Assembly (NCBI GenBank): GCA_020746995.1 | Contig: JAGPXD010000007.1 | Location: forward strand, 2,108,001 to 2,172,000 | Length of the DNA: 64,000 nucleotides | Source of the DNA: Plectosphaerella cucumerina | Lineage: Eukaryota > Ascomycota > Sordariomycetes > Glomerellales > Plectosphaerellaceae | Direction: 5' to 3' | Shown here: piece after piece, positions 21,817 to 34,164 of the stretch | How the letters are laid out: every line of letters begins with the position of its first letter | Position numbering within the stretch: position 1 is the stretch's first letter | The notes under the pieces: model-generated | The model's database searches: none | Told to the model about the DNA's origin: nothing | Seen by the model: only the letters and a program-made list of their open reading frames with translations | Translations under genes and position numbers: made by a program

Positions 21817-24714
21817 ATGTTCGTGAGAAAGCGAGGTATGTACCGCCCAGGCTGACCCCTCCTCGCAACGCGTGTTGCTTACTCCTTCCAGATGGACGCC
21901 AGGAGCGTGTCCAGTTCGACAAGATCACGGCTCGTGTCTCAAGACTGTGTTACGGCCTCGATGTGGAACACGTCGACCCCGTCGCCATCACCCAGAAGGT
22001 CATCTCTGGTGTCTATGGCGGCGTCACAACTGTACAGCTTGACGACCTTGTAAGCCACTCCGTTCACACCCTTCCTCCGAGTCTTCCCTCGTTCTAACAT
22101 CATTTCTACACAGGCCGCAGAGACTGCCGCATACATGACCGTCACACACCCAGACTACGCCATCCTGGCCGCGCGTATCGCCGTGTCCAACCTACACAAG
22201 CAGACCAAGAAGCAATGGTCTGCCGTCGTCAGTGATCTCTACCACTACGTCAACCCCAAGAACGGCAGGGCCTCGCCCATGATTGCCAAGGACACGTACG
22301 AGTGCGTCATGAGGCACAAGGAGGAGCTGGACTCTGCCATTGTCTACGATCGCGACTTCAACTACCAATACTTCGGCTTCAAGACGCTTGAGCGTTCCTA
22401 CCTCCTCAAGCTCGACGGCAAGATTGCCGAGCGTCCTCAGCACATGATCATGCGTGTCGCCGTGGGCATCTGGGGCGACGACGTCGAGCGGGTCATCGAG
22501 ACATACAACCTCATGTCCAGCAAGTTCTTCACTCACGCCTCCCCCACCCTGTTCAACGCCGGTACACCCCAGGCTCAGCTTTCTTCCTGCTTCCTGGTGG
22601 ACATGAAGGATGACAGCATCGAGGGCATCTACGACACCCTCAAGACATGTGCCATGATCTCCAAGATGGCCGGCGGTATCGGTCTCAACGTCCACCGCAT
22701 CCGTGCCACCGGCTCGTACATTGCTGGTACCAACGGAACATCCAACGGCATCATTCCCATGCTGAGGGTGTACAACAACACCGCTCGCTACGTCGACCAG
22801 GGTGGTAACAAGAGGCCCGGTGCCTTTGCCATCTACCTTGAGCCTTGGCACGCGGATGTGTTCGAGTTCCTCGACCTCCGCAAGAACCACGGCAAGGAGG
22901 AGGTTCGCGCCCGCGACCTCTTCCTCGCTCTCTGGATCCCCGATCTCTTCATGAAGCGTGTCGAGAAGAACGGTGACTGGACACTCATGTGCCCCAACGA
23001 GTGCCCCGGCCTTGCCGACTGCTACGGTGAGGAGTTCGAGGCCCTGTACGAGAAGTACGAGAAGGCCGGCAAGGGCCGCAAGACCATCAGGGCCCAGAAG
23101 CTCTGGTACGCCATCCTCGAGGCGCAGACGGAGACTGGCAACCCCTTCATGCTCTACAAGGATGCCGCCAACAAGAAGAGCAACCAGAAGAACCTGGGCA
23201 CCATCCGCAGCTCCAACCTGTGCACTGAGATCATCGAGTACTCCGCTCCCGACGAGGTCGCCGTCTGCAACCTCGCCTCCCTGGCGCTGCCGTCCTACGT
23301 TGACTACAACAAGGGCGTCTACGACTTCCAGAAGCTCCACGAGGTCACCCAGGTCGTCGTGAGGAACCTGAACAAGATCATCGATGTCAACTACTACCCC
23401 GTCCAGGAGGCTCGCAACAGCAACATGCGCCACCGCCCCATTGGCCTGGGTGTGCAGGGTCTGGCTGACGCCTTCCTCGCCCTACGTATGCCCTTCGAGT
23501 CGCCCGAGGCCCGCGAGCTCAACCAGCAGATCTTTGAGACCATCTACCACGCCGCCCTTACCATGTCCTGCAAGCTTGCCGAGGAGCAGGGCACCTACTC
23601 GACGTACGAGGGCTCTCCCGTCTCTCAGGGAATCCTTCAGTACGACATGTGGAACGTCAAGCCCACCTCCCTGTGGGACTGGGACTCGCTCAAGGCACAG
23701 ATCAAGCAGCACGGTGTGCGCAACAGCTTGCTCGTGGCCCCCATGCCCACTGCCTCTACCTCTCAGATCCTGGGCAACAACGAGTGCTTCGAGCCCTACA
23801 CGTCCAACATCTACCAGCGCCGTGTCCTCGCCGGCGAGTTCCAGGTCGTCAACCCCTGGCTGCTCAAGGACCTTGTCGACATGGGACTGTGGTCTGACGC
23901 CATGAAGAACCGCATCATTGCTGAGAACGGTTCCATTCAGAACATTCCCAACATCCCGGCCGATGTCAAGGCCCTGTACAAGACCGTCTGGGAGATCTCA
24001 CAGCGTGTCGTCGTCCAGATGGCTGCCGACCGTGGCGCCTTCATCGACCAGTCCCAGTCCCTGAACATCCACATGAAGGACCCGACCATGGGCAAGATCA
24101 CCAGCATGCACTTTGCCGGCTGGAAGCTCGGTCTCAAGACGGGCATGTACTACCTGCGTACCCAGGCGGCTGCTGCCCCCATCCAGTTCACCGTCGACCA
24201 GGAGGCGCTCAAGGTTGCCGACACCAATGTCAGCAAGGACCGCGTCCTCAAGAAGCGTGCTCCCCCGTCTGGTAGCAGCTACGTCTCTTCCCCGTCCACC
24301 GCTTCGCGGCCGTCGTACATCGGCGGAGCCAACGGCACCTCGGCGGCGGTTGACACCCTCAACGGCGTCCCCACCCCTAGCACCACCCCTCCCCCTGCCG
24401 CCGCTTCGGTCACCAGGCAGATCGCCTCCCCTGCCAAGCCTGCCACGATGAAGGCTGATGCGCCGGAGGGTGACAGCCCCAAGGTCCTGGCTGCGGACCC
24501 CTCCGACAAGCCCAAGCTCGAGGAGCTGGACGAGGAGAAGAAGTCGCCCGAAGACAAGGATGAAGAGAGCGAGGAGAGGGAACGTGACATCTACTCCGAT
24601 GCCGTTCTTGCATGTGAGTATCTCCATCTTTGCCTTCCCCACCGTTCACAACACTGACACCCCATACCAGGCAGTATCGAGAACCCCGAGGCCTGCATCA
24701 TGTGCAGCGGCTAA
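21817..24714 (+). CDS. RNR1: Ribonucleoside-diphosphate reductase large subunit, 906 aa
   Basis: Four exons: 21817-21835, 21892-22049, 22114-24613 and 24671-24714, giving 907 codons with the stop. The first exon encodes only six residues plus one base. The enzyme, with the small diiron-tyrosyl subunit, makes dNDPs from NDPs in the cytosol and is the rate-limiting step of dNTP supply. The catalytic set is intact: C218 and C444 (reducing cysteine pair), N427/C429/E431 (radical cysteine and partners in the NLCTE block), the Y738-Y739 radical-transfer pair in MYYLRTQ, and the C-terminal redox pair C901/C904 in the last exon (CIMCSG). The N-terminal ATP-cone (allosteric activity site) begins right after the start. 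Residues about 770-880 are a Ser/Pro/Glu-rich linker longer than in yeast. If the last intron were kept, the redox pair would be lost. MluI boxes upstream suggest S-phase control. Confidence 0.97.
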
Positions 24715-27483
24715 GCCTGCAAGGACTCATGGATGATGACGAGACGGTGGCAGGGTAATGACGCACAGATTGTTTTTGACAGCATTTGCAACGGTTGATG
24801 GGTATAATCATGAGGGCAGGGACGGCGATTCTCTGCTTTGCAACATCATTCGAGGATGAGTTGGGAGCCATGGCATGACAGGCACGAGCCGCCTCGATGG
24901 ACTCGGGCTGTCTCGCTTCGCTGATTTCTTTTACTGGGCAACGGTCGGCACGGGTTGTATTCCTGTTTTTGTTTTTTTTCTCTTTTCCGCATGCCGTCCG
25001 GTTGCGGGCAGCATGTTGCACTATACACTTGGCTTGGGCGTACGAAGGAATTTGCCAGATGGCTGACAGACTGCAACTCTTGCGGTGCTGTTGGGAACTC
25101 TATAGCTGTCAATTGATTGGCGTTAAGACACGACTACAAACACGGGGCATCGGGAGAAAGGGAGATTGAGGTTGCCAGGTAGTGTAAGTGGTTGGACGAC
25201 GGCGCGGCTACCCTTTGGACGGGTTCCAGCCTCCGAATGTCACCTCTTTCGGGAGCCTGGCGGCCGTGTCTTGACAGCGTACCACCGTCGATGGCCAGGT
25301 GGCAGAAGAGTTTATGCTGGAAGCGCGATGCCACAGTCACAGCAACGTGGTGAGGCCTCCACCAGTGGCCACCCCGCACCAGGCACTTGGTCAGTCTGTA
25401 AGTGGCGTATATTTGTGCTCTCGCCGCAGCTGGATGTCACTAACACGCGATGTTCCAGTCTAGCGGTCATCGACATGTCCCCTCCCTGCCAGCCCAGGCG
25501 AGATGGGTTGCCTCGTCGAGTCCGCATCGCGTAGCGAGAGCACAGTGACGAGGGTCCCTTCCCGCGACGGGCCGACAAGTCCACCAGGTGGTGCAAGCTG
25601 AGAGCCGCCCAGCATCCGGTACGCTCGCTCGTGTTTGCGTGCCGGTGTTTCAAGAGACCAGCCGAGAAAGTGCCCCCGGTTGCACGGCATCCTCGTAGGT
25701 GACACGTCCTGGACGCCAGGCCCTCGATCGACCCCCTTCTTCTCCCTGGCTCTTGTTGCTGCCAGTAGGCCTCCGCCTTTCAGAGGACGCTCTGGTAACG
25801 ATGGGTACACGAGGGGATCTTGTGGACAGGGGCGTGGGCAGGGTCGGCCGCATCATCGCACAGGGCCGAGGGCGCGAAGATGTGTGTTCGCCGGGTCTTC
25901 CTTGGACTTTGTCACGGCACCGGGATTCGCTTCGCGGCCCCTGCTTGGGTTCTCGGCCCCTTTTCTTAGCCAGCATGGCGGGCACGAACTCCTTGGAGCT
26001 GCATTCTGAGTGCGTACGCAGGCGCGTGTCATTGCAGCGACTTTTGGCCCCCCCCCTGCCCAGCAGCTTGGTCATGGAAGAGGGCGTCTCGGTTCGTGGA
26101 AGGGGTTGACCTTTCTTCATTGGATCCTTGAGCTGGCAAACGGGACGGGCAGGATGTCGACGTGGGTGTGGCCGATGATGAGACGCAGAGAGCCGATTGC
26201 CCCAGGCCATCGTTGATTTTCATTGCATGAGACGGGTACCGACAGGCCAATGCCAGGCACCGTCTCGCCCCGGTACTTTCCAGCTGGTACGCTCTTTAGA
26301 ATATGCCTATTCTGTAGTTGGCAATTCCCATGGCTTGCGGTGGCGCTATCGATGTCCAACTGATGTGATCTTCAAGGCCGTTTTCCGTGTTCTGCGACTA
26401 CCTGTCGGAGGTTCCGCCTCTGGCAGCTATTAACGAGGTGATTAATATGGACATGAGTATAAGCTGCAGTGCTGACATGAAGGAAGTCTGTCGTCTTGGC
26501 TCTCTTCCAAGTGTTGGATATTTCAAGACTGGCAGAATTCTACTTGCATCAGATCTCACTTCGTCCAGCCACACCTCTTACTCTGCACCTTCCAGAATTC
26601 CTAAATCACGTAGAAAGATATTCACCTTCGTTTGTGTCTGTGACTTTATCATGGCTTTCCCAGATCCATCCATGTGTCCATGCAGCTCCTAGCCCATCAT
26701 CACATGTTCATCTACACAGCTTTCTCGAGTTCAGATACAATAAGATTGAATCTCATCCCAAGATACTCAGGTCAAGGCGCCGAAAGCCCCGAGTAGACGA
26801 TCTTCTAGGCGCTTCAGGGAATGTGTTCGAGCCAATTTGGGCACAAAATGCAGTGGTGTGCCTACTTTCTTGGGCACCTGCCTCCTAATTCACCTCGATG
26901 CCGGGCTGGTCCACGTCTTTCCGTTTTCCAGGTTGTCCTTCCTGCCTGTGGTTCCTTCACCGGCTTTGGACGTGGAGCCCTTGCCTTTCGTGCCTTCCTT
27001 GTTTGTGACGGCAGGTACGCGCCGGGTGTACTGTCAACAACCGCGCCAGCTCTTGCCGCGCGCCCCTCCTGCACCTGCCGTTCCACCGTACCTTCCCAAG
27101 ATCACTCCTTCCAGTTACACCTTCATTTCCCACTCTTCTCGCCACCCGCGCTCTCCCATCTTCCATTCTTCCCTCTCTCCTCTTCAAAACCCTCTTGGCC
27201 GCTCACCAACGCCCACACCACCACCCTCTTCCGTTCACCAACGCCAAAACCATCACCAATATTCGTCTTTGGACTGTCAGTATCTCCCCTTTTCCGATGC
27301 CTTGTTTGGAATTCGCATCCAGTTCCCGTCTCATCGCACCTCGCCATCCCTGCCTTCCTCACTTCCCGACAAGCACCCGACTCCTTTGACGCCTGCCAGA
27401 TCTGAGCCCTGACACCGTTTTTCCAGGTTTCCGTTCCGCACACGCTCTCTCAGTCATCGTTTGTTTCCAAGCCACTCGGCAAG
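24715..27483. other. Intergenic region, 2.8 kb
   Basis: Between RNR1 and the CFEM gene, both on plus. The first part should hold the RNR1 3' UTR, and about 27060-27480 is strongly C/T-rich and leads into the CFEM start. Open frames in between (such as 25650-26210 minus and 26821-27405 plus) have no domain character. I see no RNA gene. Confidence 0.5.
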
Positions 27484-28426
27484 ATGAAGAACTCCGTTGT
27501 CCTCCTCGCTGGCGGTCTTGCCGCCATGGTCACCGCTCAAGAGCTGAGCGACTGCAGCGTGAGTTTGCTTGCCTTCCCCCTCAAGGTTGGTCGTGAAATC
27601 CTGACTCTTCCCAGCGCCAGTGCCTTGACAACATGCGTGGCCTTGCCACCGAGCTCGAGTGCGATGCCCAGCTTCAGGGTGATGAGCTTCTCAGCTGCCT
27701 CTGCAAGAAGCAGAACTATGCCTACGGTGTCGTCGACTGCACTGCTCAGTCCTGCTCCACCGAGGAGTCCGTTGTGGCTCTTCAGGCCGCCAAGGATGAG
27801 TGCGCTCGTAAGTCCTCCTCATCTCCGGATCGCTTCATCGCATGTTCTGACATTCTTCAGGCGTTGGCATCAACTGGGAGAATGTCTTCACTGCTCCTGT
27901 AGGTTTCCCCCTCTCTTGTCCGCATTAACAACCACTGACAATGCGACAGACTGGCACCCCCCAGGCTTCTGGAACCATCCTTGGCTCCGAGGGCACTGTA
28001 TGTCGTTTTCCCTTCCTCATTTTTTCAGTTGATCTGGACTCTGATCCCCGCAGATCCCCCAGACCGCCAGCTCTGTCATCGCTGGTGTCACCAGCGGAGT
28101 CCTGCCCAGCACTGGCGTTACCATCTCCTCTGCCATCTCCTCCGTCATCCCCGTTGAGACTGGCACTGTGATCTCGGTCTCCGCCACCGACCACCACAGC
28201 CAGAGCGGTGCCGAGACCACTCACACCGTTGCCGAGAGCGACGCTCCCGACGCCACTGGCGACGCCGAGGCCACCACCACCGGTGCCGATGGCGACGGTT
28301 CCGTTCGTTTCTCCTGTTCTAGATGTGTACTGCAAGAGCTAACTTGTGATCTAGGGCGCCATCCGTGCCGCTGCCCCCGCCATGGGCGTCCTGATCGCCG
28401 CTGGTGTCGCTGCCTTCCTTGTCTAA
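27484..28426 (+). CDS. CFEM-domain GPI-anchored cell-surface protein, 224 aa
   Basis: Six exons: 27484-27558, 27615-27807, 27861-27898, 27950-27997, 28054-28302 and 28355-28426. A signal peptide (residues 1-18, hydrophobic core VVLLAGGLAAMV) precedes an eight-cysteine CFEM domain (about residues 20-90: DCSRQC, LEC, SCLC, DC, SC, DEC). A Ser/Thr-rich stalk follows, then a C-terminal hydrophobic tail (about the last 20 residues) typical of a GPI-attachment signal. CFEM proteins sit in the membrane or wall of fungi; some bind haem and some act in host interaction. No Asp in the usual haem-ligand position could be assigned with certainty. The last intron uses an unusual GTTCGT donor, but only this border keeps the frame into the hydrophobic tail. 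Exons 3 and 4 are 38 and 48 nt. Confidence 0.88.
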
Positions 28427-29119
28427 GAACACCAACACCCCCTCGACACCTTCGACGCACGCAAGTGTTTCACACATGCACCCGCTTCGACCATCCTCAA
28501 AAGCACCGAACATTGACATTCGACTTCTTTGGTGCCAGTCTTGAGCCCCGCGCGAGGGGTCAATATATCAGGCTTTTGGAGGGTCGGTTTCGGTTTGATC
28601 TGGAGGAGTAGAACCTGTGGACGAGGTGAATGGACATGGACGCGCACTACTTTACTTGCTTTCGGGGGACATCTCCCTCTGCCCGGCGAGGCAACTTAAC
28701 TGCTGGACGTCTGCCTTTTCTAATGGACCGGAATGGCAAATCGTTATAAAACAACTCGCGACTTTGGTGATGCTGGTGACTGGTAGACTGTAGTCAGACG
28801 GGCCCGAAGATGGATCTCCACACTGCAGCATCTTCTGCCGACAGGGCCTTAGTCGGCCCCACTAGCCGGGGTTCGCGCATGGGTAAAGGTGGGAACAAGC
28901 TATCGCGTCCGTCAATCTGTGATGGAATAAAAGTTTTGGGACATTGCATTGCCAGCAAAGTCCCTGAGCCTTCGTGCGTCCGCCATTACATTGGAGAGCC
29001 CGATATTTCATACCAGAAGCTTTACAGTCTCCAGAAAAGTCTTACCGTCCATCCATTCTGAGCGGCAGCATACATATCTATCCCCTCACCCCCTCGGGGC
29101 CGACCAAACGACGCAAGCC
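28427..29119. other. Intergenic region
   Basis: It holds the 3' UTR of the CFEM gene and the promoter of the BCD1 gene. Apart from a C-rich stretch just before 29120, nothing is recognisable. Confidence 0.5.
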
Positions 29120-30616
29120 ATGTCGCAATCCGATCCTCTCCTCACGACCCTCTGCTCCATCTGCCACATCCAACCTCCCAAGTACCGTTGCCCGCGCTGC
29201 GCTGTCCGAACTTGCTCCCTGGCCTGTACGCGTCGCCACAAGGCCTGGTCGTCATGCTCCGGCATCCGCGATGCGACCGCCTACGTCCCACCTTCGAAGT
29301 TGAAGACCCCTGCCGGCGTTGACCACGACTTCAACTTCCTCTCCGGCATTGAACGATCAGTACAGCGATCCGAGAAGGAGATTGTCGAGGAGCGAGGTCT
29401 CCTAGCCTCGGAGGATTTGCGGCCCGTTGAGGTCCGCAGCGTACAATGGCGAAAGGGCAAGGATGGCACGCGGAAGAGGGTGCTCGTGACAGAGGTCCTC
29501 CGGAATCGAGGCACCGGTGCAGGAGGAGGCAATGCCGCGTGTCGGCCTGATATGTCAAAGCAGATGAAAAAGAGGCTGTCGACCTTTGGAACAAGAATCA
29601 CGCGCATGCCGGCGGGCATGACGAGGCAGAAGCAGAATGGGACAACGGTGGCCAAGTCGTCTGGTCGCATGAACTGGCAGGTCGAGTGGCTCCTCGTCGG
29701 GGAAAGCAAAGAGGCCGGCAAGAAACAAGAGGCGGACGGCGATACGGATGAGGCACTCCAGGTGACGGCGATCCTCGGTAAGTCGCTGGATCACTTGGCC
29801 CTCTACACTGCATTCGACAGCAACTACACAACCTACACGGAGTCTCTCGCCCCACGTCCAGCCGCCGCTGAAGAGGAGGAAGAAGACGCCGCAGAGCAGC
29901 TTCCCTCCCGCTCCTCCAAACAAAAGAAGCGCAAGCAGCCCCCTCCCGTCGTCGAGGTCCAAAACCATGCCACCGCGACATGGCCCCTCAGCGACTACTC
30001 GCTCCAGCCGCACCCCGCCACGGCGTGGAAACGCTACTCCGGCACGGCGCTCTTCACAGGCGTCACCCAGGCCGAGCTCGAATTGCAGAAGAAGTACTCG
30101 TTCCATCTCGCGCCCAACCCGCTGTCCAAGACGACAGATGGCAGAATCCTCGTCCATCCCGTCGACCCGTTGACGCCTCTCGCCGAAGCCCTCCGAGACA
30201 TCAGGGTGCTCGAGTTCCCAACCTTCTACGTCGTCCCCGCCTCCGCAAGCCTTCCCACAAGCTCGTTCAAATCCACACCGAAGCCGTCGAGCTCCCCCGG
30301 AGCCACGTCTACAAAACGCAAGCGCCAGGATGCCGGCCGCGGCGGTAAAGCCCTTTCGGGAGGCAGGCCCGGCAAGAAAGCGCGTCGTGACCTTGAAGAA
30401 GGCGAGGTCCATAGCGGCGAGGACGAGCCGCTCCAAGCTGGGAGCGACGGAGAAGAGGTGGCCGAAGGCTATGAGGTCGTCGCGGAGGAAAGTCTCGGGG
30501 AAGAAGACGACGATGATACCACCAGTAGTTCTGGTTCAGACTCGGATGACGACGATGAGCAAGGGCTTCAGGCCAGTCTTGATAAGAAGCTTGCCTTGCT
30601 TGGGAGGACGAGGTGA
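29120..30616 (+). CDS. BCD1: Box C/D snoRNP assembly factor BCD1 (HIT zinc finger), 498 aa
   Basis: A single intronless frame. Residues 12-46 form a complete HIT-type zinc finger: C12, C15, C24, C27, C32, C36, H40 and C46. The middle region (about residues 70-330) contains the conserved Bcd1 block with GRMNWQVEWLL and a later segment with LEFPTFYV. The C-terminal 130 residues are low complexity, with Lys/Arg runs that could be nuclear-localisation signals and an acidic tail rich in Asp/Glu/Ser. Bcd1/ZNHIT6 is a nuclear protein needed for stability and assembly of box C/D snoRNPs together with R2TP and Rsa1-type factors, so it supports rRNA modification and processing. The ATG at 29120 was chosen because the zinc finger begins 12 codons later; an upstream in-frame ATG at 28949 would add 57 residues lacking family likeness. 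Confidence 0.9.
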   Translation: MSQSDPLLTTLCSICHIQPPKYRCPRCAVRTCSLACTRRHKAWSSCSGIRDATAYVPPSKLKTPAGVDHDFNFLSGIERSVQRSEKEIVEERGLLASEDLRPVEVRSVQWRKGKDGTRKRVLVTEVLRNRGTGAGGGNAACRPDMSKQMKKRLSTFGTRITRMPAGMTRQKQNGTTVAKSSGRMNWQVEWLLVGESKEAGKKQEADGDTDEALQVTAILGKSLDHLALYTAFDSNYTTYTESLAPRPAAAEEEEEDAAEQLPSRSSKQKKRKQPPPVVEVQNHATATWPLSDYSLQPHPATAWKRYSGTALFTGVTQAELELQKKYSFHLAPNPLSKTTDGRILVHPVDPLTPLAEALRDIRVLEFPTFYVVPASASLPTSSFKSTPKPSSSPGATSTKRKRQDAGRGGKALSGGRPGKKARRDLEEGEVHSGEDEPLQAGSDGEEVAEGYEVVAEESLGEEDDDDTTSSSGSDSDDDDEQGLQASLDKKLALLGRTR

Positions 30617-31373
30617 GGCCGAAAACGTCTGCATGCACATTCTTGTAATATCACGACGATGATGCCGATAGAGGTTGGCATGAGATTATCTTGCACAGCT
30701 GGCCATCTGCTCTCGTTTGATCATAATTCGAGCATACCCCCCACGACTCTGACTACCTCTCCATGAGCCAGTGATGATTTGAAGTATTTGTTGGCAGTCC
30801 TTGGTCGCCGCCAACAGGCCACACATACACTACTACGGACCCATGTTCACCAAAACTTACACGTCAGATTCGTAGGCGGCAGATGGAGTCATGTGCAAAG
30901 AGTAGGTCAGAGAAGTTTGATTGCGTTGTCAAAAGAAGCATTCGCATGAGGCCAGCCTCTTCAGCTCCGCAGTCGTCGTAATGTGACATGAACGAGAGAA
31001 CAGCGCTCCTAAGCAAGAGAACCAAGTCCTCGTTCCACCGAACAAGTGCATTGGATGATAGATGTGAGAATGGATAAATATCCTGGGAAGACAGCTTTGA
31101 ACGCCTGGATTGAAAATGAAGTGCGACAGATCGACTTGACCAAAACCGCCCTATAAAGACAAAGAGGTATAGACTTGGCAGAGTAGTAGACAAAGTAGAT
31201 GCGAGCCCAGGTGGGATCTAGACCCGAGGGCAAAATGGACGCGACGGGGGGATGCCATCAATAGGCGCCCTCGATATGTGCTCGTCGTTAGATAAAACAC
31301 CCCAGCTCGGGAGTGGCGAGGAGAAAGGGACGCGGGTCAGCAAAGGCTCCCGGTCCGTGTTGTGTTGCCACGT
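30617..31373. other. Convergent intergenic region
   Basis: It lies between the stops of BCD1 (plus) and the DENN gene (minus) and should hold both 3' UTRs. It is more A/T-rich than the flanking genes. No gene or repeat is seen. Confidence 0.5.
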
Positions 31374-34164
31374 TTAGCGAGAACCGCCGAGAGCGCTGAT
31401 TCTTGCGCCTGATGGCCTGTGGATCAGGCTCTCGGCGTGCTTCCCGACAATGCCCGAGTCGTGAGGGATCGTCTCGGACTCGCTGCGCCCGCCCTCGAGG
31501 TCATCCTCATCGTCCTCGACAATCTTGGTCGGGATATCGTCCCGCACCATGTATTGCTGGCTGGACCGCTCGGGTGTTGTCGCCGTCGATGCGAACGACA
31601 TGGCCGTGCTGCTCCTGTTGGGCACCAGGTCTGGTGTAGGGGGAATGCTGGACGCGCGGCCAGAGGGCTGGAGGAGGCTGTCGTCGCCGACCTCGGAGGT
31701 GGCATTGGACGTGATGTCGTGACCGTCCTCGCTGGCCACGGTCGACAGGTTGCTGTGGCGCCTGTGCGCGGCGGCCAGACGAGCACGCTCGTCAATCTCG
31801 GCATCCTGAGCCAGAGCCAGACCCTCAACAGCTGCCTGGCACTGCTCGGCGATATTCCTGATGATGTGGGCAATCGCATCTGTCTTGTCCTTCAGGTGGC
31901 GGTCGGCAACGTCGATGAAGCTCGACGAAGACATCCTCTTGTTCGCGCGAGCGGCGCTCCTGAGGTTGGCCTCAGCCTCGGGCGACAGGCCCTCGCGGCG
32001 GGCAACCTCGTCCTCCTCAGCATTGTCGAAGCCTTCCTCGACCTCGGAGGCCAGGTCTTCCGGCTTGGTGAGCGACCGGACGAGGTGCTCCATGTGGTGG
32101 CTCTGGCCGCCGATGAGGCTGCGCAGATGCAGGACAACACGGCGGGCCTCGTCGCGCTGCCTGAGGATTGTGACATTGGTGTGCTGAAGGGCGGAGAGTT
32201 CCTTCTTGTTCCTCTTCCGCTCGCGCTCGAGCTCCTCGGCGATCTCCTGCTGGAGCACCAGAGCCTCGAGGGCATCGTCGCGCTGCTTCTCCGTTCCGCT
32301 GAGGCGGACAGTGAGGCGGGCGTTGTCGTCCTTCTGCTGGTCGAGGAGGCCGGCCAGGCGCCTGTTTTCGCGCTTGTGGCCCTCGATCTTGACCTTGAGG
32401 TCTTGCGTCTCCTTGGTAAGCTGTTCGGCGAAGGCCTGGAACTTGAGGAACTAGGAAGCCGGGAGTTAGCCTGTGTGCCCTGTGAATGACGGTTGGCTGA
32501 TGGAGTAGACAAACCTGCTGCTTCCAGCTCTCCAGCTCCTCCACCAAGTAGTTGTTCCTCTTCGTGACCTTGTTGAGCTCGGTGTCCATGCGTCCCTTGA
32601 GGTTGATGAAGTCTTGCCAGGCCTCCAGAGCATCGCGGGAGTACTGGTTCCTCTCGCGAACAATCTCGTTAAGATGCCTCATGGACACCTTGGTCATCAG
32701 GGGCTTCTTCTGGGCACCGCCAAAGACGGCCTTGAGGCCAGAGTTGCGGCCCATCTTCTCGCAAACGTGGTCCATGACGGTCATGACCGAGTCCTGGTTC
32801 CACCACTCGGGATCCTGGATGGACTCGACCTCGCCGCGCATGACGATAATCTGTCCGGCGGGGATCAGCTTGCCGCCGCCGTAGGCGGAGCGGAGGTGCT
32901 GGGGTACGCCGGACGGGGTGACATCGCCGTTCAGGGACTGAGTCAGCCTGGTGACGAACTTGTTGCGCTGACCAGGGGTCAGAGCGGTAGGGGGGTTGGA
33001 GGTGAGGACGAAGTTGCGATCCAGGTCGACAACGAGGGCGTCGTTGGGGGCGGTGAAGAGGGACCTGCACTCGGCGGTGATGCCGAGGATGTAGGGGCCG
33101 GGCTCCTGAACAAGCTCCTTGGCATGACGGGCGTGGACAACGGGGACGTAGAGACCGCTCCACTCATAGACGCGAACGCAGTACCTGATGGTCTCGGCGG
33201 CCATTGTGAGCATGGCCGGGTAGTGGCTCACGAAGATGATGCGGCGGGTGGGGGAGATGGCGGCCTCGACGACGCCGACGATGTTGGGGATGGAGAGGCA
33301 GGAGAAGAGGGGCCACATGGCGAAGTTCTGGAAGCCGGTGGGCGAGGAGGGGAACTGGTAGCAGAGGGCGTAGTCCTTCATGTCGATGCGGACGAGGTCG
33401 TTGAGCCTCGGGGCAGGGAAGCTCAGGATGCGGGAGACCTCCTCGGCGTGGAAGAGGTTGGTGGCCTTGTTCCAGTGAATCCACATGCCGCGGAGGTAGT
33501 CGCCAAGGAGGTTGTAGAGGGGGTAGCGGGACAGGAAGGACAAGCAGTACGGGATCCAGTACGTCTCGTCGGCATTGTCGTAAAAGTCGGGCTCTGTCCT
33601 CTTGCGCAGATCACGGATGGTCTCGGCGCGCTTGTCGTCGGCGCGGGACCAGACTCGCAGGCAGATGCCGTAGAGTGTATGGGACGAGTCCTGCTGGAGG
33701 ACGAAGGCGTGGTGGACGCAGTGAGGCTGGCTGCGGCCAGTGCAGATCTCGACATCGTGAGGGAAGCAGGCACGCATGGCGGCGTGCAGTGAGCGGGCAA
33801 TCTCGTTGTCCTGCTCGAGGCGCGGGCTGCTGCCGAGAATCTCGGGCAGCCAGAACTGGCCGACGGCGCCCTTCATGTGTCCAATCTTTCCCTGGGCTGG
33901 GGCGGGAGCCTTGACCCATTGCGAGGGCTCCCGGCCGACGCCGCACACCATGTAGGCATGGGTGAGGGTCTTGGGGGTGCGCTGCTGGGGCTTGCTGTTG
34001 AGGGTGGATGGGATGGGCTGGGTGATGCGCGAGTGCAGAGACGAGGTCCGGCTGGGGATGATGAGGTTGTTGTCGCCTTGCTGGTCGCGGGTAAGGGGGC
34101 GGCCCTCGCGATCGCCGGTGCGAGGGCGCGTGAAGGAGGTGTGCGCTGTCAGGGAGGGAGCCAT
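31374..34164 (-). CDS. DENN (AEX-3) domain protein, probable Rab GEF, 908 aa
   Basis: Two exons on the minus strand: 34164-32515 and 32450-31374, with a 64-nt intron (GTTTGT donor, CTAG acceptor). Residues about 70-220 resemble the upstream DENN part (YMVCGVG, then LYGICLRVW). The core DENN follows at about 230-420 (YPLYNLLGDYL, CLSIPNIVGVVEAAI, IIFVSHYPAML, VPVV, YILGI) and a shorter downstream part to about 500. DENN proteins act as guanine-nucleotide exchange factors for Rab GTPases in membrane traffic. Residues about 510-690 are a long coiled coil with Glu/Lys/Gln heptads. The C-terminal 180 residues are Ser-rich and probably disordered. An in-frame ATG at 34308 would add 48 residues with an acidic N-terminus; I prefer 34164, but the choice is open. 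The Rab partner is unknown. Confidence 0.88.

Noticed and set aside
22192..23433. 413-codon open frame antisense to RNR1
   Set aside because: Same cause: Val/Leu/Asp-rich shadow of strongly biased RNR1 codons.
32614..33792. 392-codon plus-strand frame over the DENN gene
   Set aside because: Shadow of the DENN coding strand; Gly/Val/Asp-rich with no motif.
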